Notes under the pieces: model-generated
The model's input: the letters and a program-made list of their open reading frames with translations, nothing else
What the model was told of the DNA's origin: nothing
Database searches by the model: none
Origin: Thraustochytrium sp. TN22
Taxonomy: Eukaryota; Sar; Bigyra; Thraustochytrida; Thraustochytriidae
Direction: 5' to 3'
Assembly: GCA_013306675.1 (NCBI GenBank)
Contig: JABLUY010000258.1
Span: forward strand, 1-50,499
Length of the DNA stretch: 50,499 bases
Position numbers and translations under genes: made by a program
Shown here: in pieces, positions 21,219-32,437 of the stretch
Layout of the letters: each line of letters opens with the position of its first letter
Position numbering within the stretch: position 1 is the stretch's first letter

Positions 21219-21803
21219 TCAGATCTTGCAGTGCTTGCTCACGAGCTGGCGTAGCGAGGACTCGTGGGCGCCCATGAGGCGGTCGACCTCGCTGCCGCCC
21301 TGGAGCACAACAAAGGTTGGCATGGCAGAAACGTTGAGGTCGGCCGCGACGGTGTCGATCTCGTCCACGTCGATCTCGACGAAGCGCGCGCGGCCCTGGT
21401 CGCCCTTGTTGGCCTCGCCGCAGAGCTCCTTGAAGACGGGCGCGATCTTCTTGCACGGCCCGCACCAGGAGGCGGTGAACTTGGCCACGACGAGGCGGCC
21501 GGGCTTGCTCTCCTCAAGCAGCGCCTTCCAGGCGTCGGCGTCCTCGAGCTCCTGCACCTCCTTGTGCGCAGCAGGCCAGGTCGCCAGGTCGGCACCGCTG
21601 TCCGCGTCCTGCGCAGCGGGCTGCGCCGCGCCAGCGTCGCCGCCCTTGAGCGGCTTCTTGAGCTCGCACACGCCGTTCTCGCAGACCATCTCACCCCCGT
21701 ACCACCAGTTCAGGATGTAATCCTTGCACTTGACCAGGAACGCCATCACGAACGGCAGCACCGCGTACACCGGCACGCACACCGGACCCAGGCAGATGAT
21801 CAT
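21219..21803 (-). CDS. Thioredoxin with N-terminal membrane anchor
   Basis: The ATG at 21803 gives 194 aa; the frame is open upstream, but through repetitive GC-rich leader sequence. The first 35 residues contain a hydrophobic span with cysteines (MIICLGPVCVPVYAVLPFVM), then a CENGVC pair and a Gln/Ala/Asp-rich spacer. A complete thioredoxin domain (about 85-194) follows: active site WCGPC at 113-117, EIDVDEI, and the cis-proline in SAMPTFVV. The CGPC site suggests a reducing, thioredoxin-type potential, as opposed to the CGHC of PDI. The N-terminus may tether the enzyme to a membrane with the domain on the cytosolic side (inference). It converges on the Kintoun-like gene with 92 bases between stops. 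Confidence 0.85.
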   Translation of the reverse strand: MIICLGPVCVPVYAVLPFVMAFLVKCKDYILNWWYGGEMVCENGVCELKKPLKGGDAGAAQPAAQDADSGADLATWPAAHKEVQELEDADAWKALLEESKPGRLVVAKFTASWCGPCKKIAPVFKELCGEANKGDQGRARFVEIDVDEIDTVAADLNVSAMPTFVVLQGGSEVDRLMGAHESSLRQLVSKHCKI

Positions 21804-24672
21804 CCTCTCGCCGTCGCCGCTCGAGCCGACCTTCTGCACGCGCACCAGCTCGAGCGCCTGAGCTGGAGTCGCTCGGACGCGCGCGCACGCACGCACGCAA
21901 GCACGCACGCACGCACGCACGCACGCCGACAAGCACAGGCAGGGACCGGCCGGCGCCGCTCGCGCTCGCCGCTCGCCTCCCCGCGCGCAGCTCGAGCTCC
22001 GTTCGTTCGGAAGACCCCGTTCGGAATTCGCAATTTGAATTCGTCCTTGCCCATGCACCGGGGCTGCTTCTGCTTTTCCCCGCTCCACCTCACCGCGCGT
22101 GCGTTCCGTTCTTCCCCGCTGTCCGTTTCGTCCCGTTCTGTTCTCCTCCGCCTGCCAGCGGCGGCTTTTACTCCGCCGCTGCCCCCCTACGCCCTGGTCC
22201 GATTCCCCGGCGCGTCTGCTTGCTGCGGGCCGAGGCCTGCACCGGGGGAACGTCCCGGCGCCGGGGATGCGCCGGCCGCGGAGGCGAGCGGGCGCGCGGA
22301 CGTGCAGGGCGCCCCCGGCCCGGGAGGCTCCCGGCGCGGACCGGCTCACGGCGTAGAGACTCAGCGCCGCGTTCAAGCAGGTTGAACGGCGGCCAGCCGT
22401 GGCCACCGGCGGCGCCGCGCGCCCGGCTGCCGGCGTCTGCGCGGCTGCCCGGCCTGGCGGGGGCGCTCCCTCCGCCGTGGCGCGAGCTGAAAGGGCCGTC
22501 GCGAGATGCGCCGGAGTCGGCATCCGCCAGCCAGCCGTGTTTTGCTGGTTGGCAGCGGCACCGTGACACGGTGACCGTGACGAACTAGAGGGCTGGCTCA
22601 GCCTGGCTGGCGCACCGGGCGGTTAGGTGAGCCAGCGGTGGCGGGCGAGCTAGCCCGAGCGCAGCGTGCAGTGCGGCAGCGTGCTGCCCGTGATCGCAAG
22701 CCTTGCACAGCCTTGCAGGCAGGCGGCAGGTTGAAGTTGAAGGGGAGCCTGGCGGGAGAATGCAGCGCGGCCGGCACTGGCAGGCGTGCAAGCAAGTTGC
22801 AAGCAAGCTGGGGTCCGCGTCAGCTTCGTCTTGCTTGCTTGGCCTTGCGCAAGTCGCGCGGTTGGAGCCGAGCTGGCTGGCGGCGGGGGTGGTGGAGCCT
22901 CGGAGGACCTGGCTGCGGCACAGCCGCTGCCAGTGCCGGCCGCCGTGGCTCAGCTGGCTGGCGAGCGGAAAATGCGAAAGAAGCTGCTCGCGGATGCTCT
23001 CATGGCGCATGCCTCCGACTCCGAGTCGGCGGCGGCCAGTGTGACACCGTCCGAGTCGTGGCTGTCGTCAGCCAGCGGCGCTTGGCCTTGGCGGCTTGAG
23101 TCTCGGCGTTTCCAAACTTTCCACAGCTGCGATCTCCAAGCAAGCAGAAAGCAGCCAGCCAAGGGCGGCCGGGCCAGCTGACTCTGAGAGAGGCGTCATC
23201 CCAAGCGGCGCGAGCAGCTTGCGGCCGCGCAATCGAGCGCGAATGCAGTCGTCTGCGCCTGGCTTCTTCAAGTTGACTCGATGTGAGTGCTCAGCAGCCG
23301 CTGGGGGTCCGAGTCGTGGTCCATCCATCATCGATGGTCGCTCCACGCCCGCCCGCCCGCACGCCCGCACGCACGTACGCACGGCTGGCTGGCAGCGCGC
23401 GGACCAGCTTGCGAGCGAGATCGGAGATGGCCGGCCACCAAAGCGCAGCTCGTGGAAGTCCGAGCCACTGCAAGCGGGTTCTTTGTCACTCGCTGTCAGC
23501 TCGCGGCGGGCGCCCCCAAGACCGTGGCCGCCGCGGGGTCCGCCACGAGCCCAGCCGCCTCCGAGTCTGCGCCACCGGCCGCCCGCCAGTCAGCCAGCTC
23601 GGGGCCTTTTGCTCGCAAGATCCTGCCTCGCCAAGTCGTGCCTCGCCGTGCCTTGGCGTGCGCTGGCGTGCTTCCGTTGATGCTCAGCGAGGTGATGATG
23701 ACGAACGTGCAGCCCACTGCCGGCCAGCCTGCTGGAGTCATGGGAGAGAGATCGAGAGGGTGGCGAGCTCCGGCCCGGCGCGCAGGCGGCTCGCGTCCGT
23801 CTCTTGGTCTCGCCGCGCGGCCTGGCGCGATGGCGGCGCTGCCAAGAGCCTGAAGGCTGGCCGCTGGGAGCCTGGGTCAGCGCGCCTGGTCTTGCGCGCG
23901 CATCATTCGGCTCGAGCCGCTGCCCAAAAAGTTGCGCGCGACCCGCTGCCCTCCAAGCAAGTTGCGCAGCACCAGCTTGAACGCACCCAGCGGCAGCCGG
24001 CACTGGTGATGGCAGGCACCAGCGCTGGCCGCTCTCGCCCGTTCGCGCTCCAGCCCCTGTTGTTCGTCGTGAGGCTCGCGGCGCGCGGGTCCCGTGCTCA
24101 TGCCGCCGCGCGTCGAGTCGGAGTCCGCGTCCGCGTCCGCGCCGGCGCCGGCGTCGGTTGCTGCTCGCCGCGGGCTCGCTCCCTCGCCGCCGCGCCTCGC
24201 CTGCCGCGCCGCCCGCGCCGCGCCGCCCGGCACGGCGTGGCCGCGGCCGGCCGGTCGGGCCTGAGCGCCCCGCGTTCGAGCGGCGGCATGCACGGCGGCG
24301 ACGCGCAGGAACCCAGCGCCGCGCCGCGCCGGCCTTGCCCGAGCACGCCGGCGGAAGGGAGCCGCGTTGCGGCCTCGGCGGGCGGCCGGGAGGCGCCGGC
24401 GCGTGGCCGCGGTCCATTGATCCCGCTTAGACGCTCGCGCCGCGCGCCAGTGGCCACGGGATCCACGGGTGGCGCGCCGCGCGCCGAGGTCGGCGCGCCT
24501 CAGCGACCGACCCGAGTTCCTGGTTCTTGCTGCTTTTCTGCGCGGGGACGCGCGCCGGCCGTCCCCAGCGCGGGTCGCGGCGGCGCGGCGGCGGAGAGCG
24601 CAAAACCGCAATCGATCTGGAGAGCAGAGCAGAGGAGGAGGAGGGGGAGGAGGAGGCGCGGAGCGAGGCAAG
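21804..24672. other. Long gene-poor region
   Basis: The 2.9 kb hold the thioredoxin 5' flank and the permease 5' flank. Visible elements are an ACGC tetranucleotide run (about 21,885-21,926), a related CGCACGCA stretch (about 23,350-23,385), and many copies of short words such as GCTGGCTGG and CACTGGCAGG. Open frames here, including a long one merging into the permease gene in another frame, lack recognisable protein features. I found no tRNA. Confidence 0.5.
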
Positions 24673-26778
24673 ATGCACAACGGCATGGAGGTGCTCTCGG
24701 ACGACGAGCGCGCGACCCGGCGCGAGCGCGCGGCGGAGCGCGCGGTGCTGGCGGTGCGCGGGCACGTCATCATCCCCGACATGAAGGACTGCGTGCCGTA
24801 CATGATGGTGCGGTCCGGCGACTGGAACGGCTTCTGCCAGCTGCTCTTTGATAACGTGGCGACCATTCTGTCGCTGCTCAGCTCGTTTGATCTCGTCGTC
24901 ACAGGCTACTACAACAGCACGCTCATGACGTACGCGGATGCGCCTGAGATGGCCGGCTTCTTCGCCACGGTGCAGGACATTCAGTACCGCCGCATCCTCC
25001 CGGGCTACGGCTTCTCGCTTTTTGTGGCTGGCCTCGTGTACTCGCTGCAGTGCGTCCGCCTCAGCGCCGTCGACGGCTACCAGGCGACTGCGTAAGTTTC
25101 GATGTCCCTTTGCCGCACACACATGTGCACCCGCGCATCTCATCTCCCCGAGCGAAGAGACTGACGTCGCGTTCTTGCCTTCTTCGACGTTCACAGCCAG
25201 CCGTACGGCATCAACACGCCGGCGTCCTTCGCGACGCTCTTCACCATCATCTCCGGCACTGTGACCGCCTTCAGCGCGAGCTGCACGCTGTCGGACGCTC
25301 CTTCGAGCGAGGAGCTCGTGCTGTACAACGAGTGCTGGACCAATGCGGCCGAGCAGGGCTGGCAGGCTGGCATCGTGACCAACTTCGTCGTGGGCCTGCT
25401 GCAGATCGGTCTCTCGTTCGTCGCGCCCTGGCTGCTCTACATTGCGCCGCCCGTGGCCGCTCTCGTCGCGCTCGGCGGTATCTCCATCAGCTTCCTTGGC
25501 ATGAACCAGCTGGCCTACGTGTTCGCGGAGCCCATCACCGGCTTTCTGCCGCTCTTCCTCATCTTCGCCCTCTACCTGGGCGAGGTCAAGGTGCCCTACT
25601 TCCCGTCCGCCGCGCTCGTTGTGCTCACCGGCCTCGTCATTGGCTGGGCCGACGGCACGCAGACGAGCGAAGACGTGCACGCCTCGGTCGAGAACGTCCA
25701 GTGGTATGGCCTCTCCACGAGCTTCTACGTGCTCGGTGACTCCTGGGAGTCCGTGTCCAGCTACGCCGGCACCGTCGTTCCCATTGCCATCGCCGCGGCC
25801 ATCGGCACGCTCACCAACTGCTACGCCATGCACCTGGCCGGCGACAAGTACAACGTCATTGAGACCATGATCATCGACGGCTCTTGCACCATCGTGGCCG
25901 CCTGGTTTGGCTGCCCGTACAGCACCTCGGTCTACATCGGCGGCCCGGCCTACAAGAAGATGGGTTCCGGCAGTTTCTACTCCATCTTCACGCTCACGCT
26001 CATCTTCTTCGTCAGCATGAGCGGCCTCTTCGCGCTCATCGACGCCATCGTCCCGCTCGAGGCCGTCGCACCCATCATCCTCTTCGTCGGCCTCACCATT
26101 CTGGCCGAGACCGTGGCCGCGGCCTCGCCGCCGCAGATGGGCCTTGCCTTCTTCGGCCTCGTCTTCAGCCTCTCGGACTGGGCGCTGCAGAACGGCTTCA
26201 ACTACAGCGACACCGCCACGTACTTTGGCTTTGTGGGCATGGCCAAGGGCACGCTGCTCAACGCGCTCGTCCTCACTTCCATCGCCGCCTTCTTCATCGA
26301 CCGCAACTACATCCCGGCCGTCTTCTGGTGCCTGCTCGCCGCCTTCCTCTCGGCCTTTGGCATCATGCACCAGACTGGCGGTGACGTCGAGGACTGGGTC
26401 GAGCCGCAGGGCACCTCGGCTGCCACCGGCTACTGCATCATCTCGCCAAACACCGACGGCTCCTGCCCGGATCGCACGCTGCCTTGCGGCGACGAGGGCC
26501 TCTGCGGCCCTACAGGCACCACCAAGTGGCGCTTCATGACTGCCTACCTCATGGTGGCCTGCATGGCGCTCATCTTCTTTGTCGCGCAGAAGTTTGGTGG
26601 TGATCTTGTACCGCCCCCGCGGGGCACGCTCGAGGAGGAGCAGGCCAAGGCTGAGGCGGGTGCGCACGACCTAATCGAGGGTAAGGCTGTCAGCCGCCAG
26701 GCCCAGCCTGCCCAGGACGGCAACACCATCGACCCCGAGCGCGACGGCAGCAGCAGCAGCGTTGTGCAGCAAGCCTGA
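24673..26778 (+). CDS. Nucleobase permease, NCS2/AzgA-like, one intron
   Basis: Exon 1 is 24673-25091 and exon 2 is 25197-26778, giving 666 aa. The intron (105 bp) starts GTAAGT, ends CACAG and has ACTGAC at 25160-25165. Splicing joins GYQATA to QPYGINTPASF in phase 2. The protein has roughly 13 hydrophobic segments. Family motifs of xanthine/uracil/adenine permeases are visible: PYGINTPASFATLF, and the region IETMIIDGSCTIVAAWFGCPYSTSVYIGGPAYKKMG, here cut short for length as DGSCTIVAAWFGCP and YIGGPAYKKMG. The substrate (purine, pyrimidine or other) is not evident. The family uses proton symport at the plasma membrane. The cytosolic C-terminus is hydrophilic and Ser/Gln-rich. Confidence 0.85.
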
Positions 26779-26806
26779 GCCTGCCTTGCCTTTCGCACCG
26801 TGTTTT

Positions 26807-26842
<36 letters not shown>

Positions 26843-27633
26843 TTATCTTTTCCTACTGGATCTCGATCCCCTTCGTTCTTAGAAAGAGAGAAAGAGAGAG
26901 AGAGAGAGAGAGAGCCTGCCATGAAGTGTGAGACTCAAATGAGGCCTTCTCTGACTCTCCGTGTTTTTGCCTTGGCCTAGGCCGGGCTCGGGCTCGAGTT
27001 GCCCCGCATTGCACGGCCACGCTACGTCGTTTGGCAGTCGCCTTGACGCGGCCGCTGCTAGCTCGTGGCACTGCCAGTGCACTGCCACTGGCAGGTTCAC
27101 GGACTCCCTGGCTGCCAGTGCGCCGTGCGGATGACGACGTCATGACGCCTTGCCCGGGCCGCCTCCGTCGCCTCGGTCACGAGGTACTGCGGGTTCCAAC
27201 GGGCCGCATCGGCACACGCCGCCGGCGGGGGGCAGAACTTCGAGTTGGCCAAGAATAGAGAGGGAGGCGCGACGACCTGCCAGTGGCAGGCGCGACGACC
27301 CGGACGACCCGGCGGCGGACAACGGCGCACCCTACGTCCCGAGCTAGTAGACTAGGCCAGCGCGGCATTTGCTGACAGTCGAGCAGGCAGGCAGGCAAGC
27401 AAGCGACTCGGAGAAGGGAGGCAGCGCAGGCGGTGGGCGTGCGGGCGGCGGGTGGGCAAGCGGGCCAGCAAAAAGTCTAGGCCGGCGCGCCAGGAGGCCG
27501 CCCCTGACTGGACCAGCCTGAGTCGTGGCGGCAACTAGCGAGGCCCGGCTCGGCGAAGGCAGCAAACACGGAACGAGCCACCCTCTCCGGTGCACGCGAT
27601 TGCTTGCTCTTGCTCGCTTTCGAGCAAAAAAGC
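26779..27633. other. Intergenic region with paired GA tracts and CTGCCANTGGCAG palindromes
   Basis: Two GA-dinucleotide tracts (about 26,808-26,840 and 26,881-26,914) each follow a TTAGAAAGAGAG word and are 40 bases apart. Two 13-bp palindromes, CTGCCACTGGCAG (27082-27094) and CTGCCAGTGGCAG (27277-27289), lie upstream of the PP2C gene. No gene is seen. Confidence 0.6.
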
Positions 27634-28863
27634 ATGGCTGGCGAAGAGACCGCGGGCTCCGGCCTTACGGTGACCAAGGCGCAATCGGCTGTGGCAAACC
27701 CGGTCGCGGTGGGCAGCTTCCTGCACCTGGGCACCAAGCAGGAGCAGGAGGATGGCATCGTCATCTGCAAGGAGCTGAGCCCGTATGCGGCGCGCGTGGC
27801 ACGCAAGCAAGGCCTGGACGCCAGCGGCATTGACGAGTCCGCCCCACGCACCTTCATCTGCCTGCTGGACGGCCACGCCGGCGACTCCTGCATGGTCTTC
27901 GTTCGCGAGGCCATCTTGGAGCAGGTCTGCATCGAGTACGCGCGCATCACATCCAGCGCGAGCGATGAGGAGGAGGAGGTCAAGGAGGACGCCGAGGCCC
28001 AGGAAAGCGCGCAGTCAGGCCCGCACGCAGCGTCCAGAACGCCCCCGCGCTCGGCATGGTGCGAGGCGATGCACTGCGGCGTCCTCGAGCTGGAGCGCCA
28101 GTGGAGCGCCAACGTGCGCGCCACAGACCCAGCAAACCGCGCCGGGTCCACCATCACGCTGGCCGTCGTGGACGGCGACGCGCTGCATTGCGCGTGGACC
28201 GGCGACTCGCCATGCTGGCTCGTGCGCGGCGGCGGCGAGACGCGGCCCGTTTCCTCGCAGCACCGGCCGGACGTGGCGAGCGAGCGCGAGCGCATCGAGG
28301 CTGCCGGCGGCGAGGTGCGCGCCAAGGTGGTCGAGGTCGGCGGCTTCTTATGCATGCGCCCGCTGCGCAAGGAGGGCCCGCTGCGCGTCTTCCCCAGCGG
28401 GCTCAATATCTCGCGCAGCATCGGCGACGTCAAGTACAAGTTCGCGGCGCTGGGCGGCCAGGCTGGCGTCATCATTGCCGACCCGGACACATGCACGGTG
28501 GAGCTCGGCCCGGACGTTGACTATGTCATCATTGCGTCCGACGGTGTCACGGACAACTTCTCCAAGAGCTTGCAGGAGACCTACAAGCCTCTGCGCAAGG
28601 GCTTTTTCAAGGCGTATCACGCGCTCGGCTCGGGCCGCGCCGAACCACGCCCGGATGAGGATGCCATGGACTACGTCGCGGACCGCGCCGCCGAGGCCCT
28701 CGTCTACCACGCGCTCAAGCAGGGTAAGAGCGCGCGCTACCGCGACAACGCCTCCGCCGTGGTTGCCTGTCTCGTCGACAACATGGACTGCGACTTTTTG
28801 ACCATTGAGCGGCCCGTTGTGCCCGAGGCGGCCGCTCAGGAGAACCAGGCTGCCGCAGCATAG
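27634..28863 (+). CDS. PP2C-type Ser/Thr protein phosphatase
   Basis: The ATG at 27634 is the first in frame and gives 409 aa. The PPM/PP2C metal and catalytic motifs appear in order: LLDGHAGD (near residue 79, DGHAG in place of the usual DGHGG), AGSTITLAVVDGDALHCAWTGDS, QHRPDVASERERI, LNISRSIGDVKYK, IIASDGVTDN and DNASAVVACLVDN. All the aspartates expected to bind Mn/Mg are present. An acidic Glu/Ala/Gln-rich insert lies after the first catalytic strand. There is no signal peptide or membrane span, so it is likely a soluble cytosolic or nuclear phosphatase. Its target is unknown. Confidence 0.92.
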   Translation: MAGEETAGSGLTVTKAQSAVANPVAVGSFLHLGTKQEQEDGIVICKELSPYAARVARKQGLDASGIDESAPRTFICLLDGHAGDSCMVFVREAILEQVCIEYARITSSASDEEEEVKEDAEAQESAQSGPHAASRTPPRSAWCEAMHCGVLELERQWSANVRATDPANRAGSTITLAVVDGDALHCAWTGDSPCWLVRGGGETRPVSSQHRPDVASERERIEAAGGEVRAKVVEVGGFLCMRPLRKEGPLRVFPSGLNISRSIGDVKYKFAALGGQAGVIIADPDTCTVELGPDVDYVIIASDGVTDNFSKSLQETYKPLRKGFFKAYHALGSGRAEPRPDEDAMDYVADRAAEALVYHALKQGKSARYRDNASAVVACLVDNMDCDFLTIERPVVPEAAAQENQAAAA

Positions 28864-29280
28864 CGTGTAGTAGTACACTAGCAAGTCCTGGCTGGCTTCT
28901 GGACGGTGAAGCCAGGCACTCGCTCTATACTTTTCCTTGGAAGCACAATTTGATGCTGTATTCTTTCTCGTCCAATCAGGGGGACCTCTCGTGTCTTGGC
29001 TTGACCGCGAGGCCAGGCGCTCCTTTGACTTCTGATTAGAAAACCTTTTTCTTTCCATTCTCTAGGCCTAAGCTCCAGTACCAACACTATTCCACACGGC
29101 GCGCCAGGCCTGACGGCCGCCAACGCACGCATGCCTTGCCTTGGCGGCGGGCTCGCAGCATGTGTGGCTGTTCAGACACACCGAACGAACTCACGAATGC
29201 TACCGCTGCTGCCTACGAAGAGGTGAGCGAGCGACCAACAAAAAATTGCCACATCAAGGCTCTGCCCCGGTGTCCCCACA
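28864..29280. other. Convergent 3' space with a duplicated stop-codon segment
   Basis: This is the 3' space between PP2C and the CRAL-TRIO gene. The word CACATCAAGGCTCTGCC occurs at about 29,251 and again at about 29,277, the second copy overlapping the CRAL-TRIO stop. Nothing else is seen. Confidence 0.55.
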
Positions 29281-30297
29281 TCAAGGCTCTGCCTCGGCGT
29301 CCGGGTCGTCCTCCTCGGCGGGCGCGAGCTCGCTGAGCTGCTCGACCAGGGCGCGCAGCTTGAGCTCCTCGGGCGACTCACCCAAAGGAACGTCGCAGAG
29401 GCCCCCGAACTCACGCGGGATGTACTCCATGTCAATGTGCTCGGCGAGCGCCGCAAGCGAAGCCTTCTTGCTGTGCAGCACGTGGATCTTCTCCAAGGTC
29501 ACCGGGTCGATGAGCACGGAAACGGCGCGCCAGACCATGGTGAAGAAGACGGGCGCGTTGATGATGAAGACGCGGTAGGCGCGCTCCGGGTAGTGGCGAC
29601 CCATGATGACGTTGGCGGCCTTGATGAAGCGCATGGCGTCGCCCGGGAGGCGGCGCAGCGTAAGGCCGCTGCAGTCGATCACCGTGATGGTGCGGTCGTT
29701 GTCGTCCGGCATGAGGTAGGTGTAGAGGAACTCGGTCTCGAAGCTGTAGAAGCTGAGCAGCTCGTCAAAGGTGACGCCGCTGGCGTAGAGCCCCTTGATG
29801 TTGATCTTGCCGACGCGCTCGTAGTAGACCTGGCAGTTCTCCTTGGACTTGAAGTGCATAAAGTGCGGGTAGTGCTGCTTGATGCGGTCGCAAAAGGGCT
29901 GCGGCGTGGTGAGCGCCTCGTTGACGCGGTTCTCCGCGCGCCAGCGCAGCGTCTCCTCCCACCTGGCCTGCGCCTCCACGGCGTCGCCCTTGGCGCACCT
30001 GAGAAATCGCTGCGTGACGGGCGGGAACTCGCCCGTGCGCACGTAGGACTCCGTGGCCTCCCTCATCACCGTGCTGGGCGGCGCCAGCACGTCCCAGCGC
30101 ATCTGCGCCGCCTCCGCCGCCTCGCCCTCGCCGGCCTCGCCGCCCACGGCCGGCGGCGCCGCGCGCGCCTCGGCCTCGCGCCCGTGCTGCTGCCGTTGCG
30201 CCATGCTCGCCGCCACCACGCCGCGCCGCGCCTCCGCCTCGCGCCCGGCCCCGCGCCCGCGCACCAGCGCCACCACGGCGCCCGCGTCTGCGCCCAT
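29281..30297 (-). CDS. CRAL-TRIO (Sec14-like) lipid-binding protein
   Basis: The ATG at 30297 is the first true ATG of the frame and gives 338 aa; a Met near 30204 is an alternative. The N-terminal 70 residues are Arg/Ala/Gly-rich and low in complexity. A CRAL-TRIO N-helix region (FLRCAKGDAVEAQARWEETLRWR) leads into the lipid-binding domain: GLYASGVTFDELLSFYSFE, TITVIDCSGL, the ERAYRVFIINAPVFFTMVWR strand-helix pair, and IPREFGGLCDVPLG near the end. The tail is acidic (EEDDPDAEAEP). Family members move or present phosphoinositides, sterols or tocopherols in the cytosol; the ligand is unknown. It shares a divergent upstream region with ubiquitin-eS30. Confidence 0.88.
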   Translation of the reverse strand: MGADAGAVVALVRGRGAGREAEARRGVVAASMAQRQQHGREAEARAAPPAVGGEAGEGEAAEAAQMRWDVLAPPSTVMREATESYVRTGEFPPVTQRFLRCAKGDAVEAQARWEETLRWRAENRVNEALTTPQPFCDRIKQHYPHFMHFKSKENCQVYYERVGKINIKGLYASGVTFDELLSFYSFETEFLYTYLMPDDNDRTITVIDCSGLTLRRLPGDAMRFIKAANVIMGRHYPERAYRVFIINAPVFFTMVWRAVSVLIDPVTLEKIHVLHSKKASLAALAEHIDMEYIPREFGGLCDVPLGESPEELKLRALVEQLSELAPAEEDDPDAEAEP

Positions 30298-31514
30298 GCG
30301 CGCGCCGCGCCGCGCGCGCGGCGGCTCCTGGCGCGCGCGCCGCGGAGGTACGCCCTGCTCTGCCCTGCGCTGGAAACCGGCGGCGGCCCGGTCGGATCCG
30401 GGGCCGAGGCCATGCACGCGCGGGGCGACCCGGCTACGCGCTGGCAGGGCAGGGCAGCCTGCTCGCCGTCAGGCTCGTCCGAGCCGCGCGGCGAGGCCGA
30501 GGAAGGTCGCCGGCCAAGATGCAGGGCCTCTGCACGGTCGCGGGCTCGCGCCGGAGCGACGCCCTCAGGCTGGCTGCGCCTGGCACGCACGCATCCGTGA
30601 GACCTTAGCCTCTGGCGCGCTGGAAACCGGCGACGGCCAGGGCGCAAGTCCGAGCCCGAGACACGCGGCTGCGTCGCTGCTGGCCGGGGCTCATGCGCGG
30701 AGACTCGGGCTCGCATCTCACAGCTTGTCTGCGTCACGGTTGGTCGAGATGAAAGGCCACGGCCGCGCGCAGCGCGCATCAGTGAGACCTTAGCCTGCGC
30801 AGCCGGGCCTGCAGCGCCCAGCAGCGGACGTGGCCCGGCCTGCCGCAACGCGACGCAGGCGAGACGCCTGCGCCTGCGCCTGCGCCTGCCAGCAGAGCCG
30901 AGCCTGCCGCCGTCGGCCGGCGCGGACTCGGAGAACGCCGGCGGCCCGTGGGCGACTCGAAGGAACTTGAATGACCAGCCTGAGAACTTGAGGGAAAGGG
31001 GACATGTGTCTCGTGAGGGGGCAGTGCGGGCAAGCCGCTGCGGGCTAGGCCCGGCACAGACCGGGAGCGCACGCAGGCTGGCAGGCACAGCCTCACGGGC
31101 AGTGGCAGCGCGACTCGGCGAGGCGGACCCGCTCAGGCTGGCGCCCACTGGCCCGCCTCGTTGGCCGTGGGCCTCTCTTCGCTGCGCAACGCAAACGCAA
31201 CGCAAACCACGCTTCCGCGTTGCGCCCCTTCCACAGCGCGTTGCGCACGCCGCGCACCAGCGCCGCGCGTCCGCGACTGTCGCGGACGTCGCGGACGCCG
31301 TACGAAACGCTATCGGTCGCGTCGCGCCGGTATCGTGCACGCTACCGTGGCCGCCTTACGGGGGGCTGGGGTTAGGGTAGATGACTGGGCGCGGAGCAGG
31401 CGCGGCGAGGCGCGTAAGGCGGCGCGGGCGCGGCGCGGCGGCGGGGCGCTTGGCTGGGTGGTTTTCAAAGTCAAAGAGGCTTCTATTCGGGTCGTCGCCG
31501 CCGCCGCCGCCACC
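30298..31514. other. Divergent upstream region of CRAL-TRIO and ubiquitin-eS30
   Basis: The 1.2 kb contain internal direct duplications: GTGAGACCTTAGCCT at about 30,597 and 30,782, and CGCTGGAAACCGGCG at about 30,369 and 30,619. There is also a CGCCTG hexamer run (about 30,867-30,890). The telo-box-like element is near the right end. No gene is seen. Confidence 0.55.
31370..31380 (+). promoter_or_regulatory. Telo-box-like element GGTTAGGGTAG upstream of ubiquitin-eS30
   Basis: This is identical over 11 bases to the element before RPL9, in the same orientation and at a similar distance from the first ATG. Confidence 0.5.

Positions 31515-32437
<923 letters not shown>

Noticed and set aside
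23283-24851. 522-codon frame running into the permease gene
   Set aside because: It is rich in Arg/Ala/Ser with no conserved motif and overlaps the permease start in another frame.
31370-31380. Telomere or internal telomeric repeat
   Set aside because: Only a single TTAGGG unit at each site; better seen as a promoter motif.
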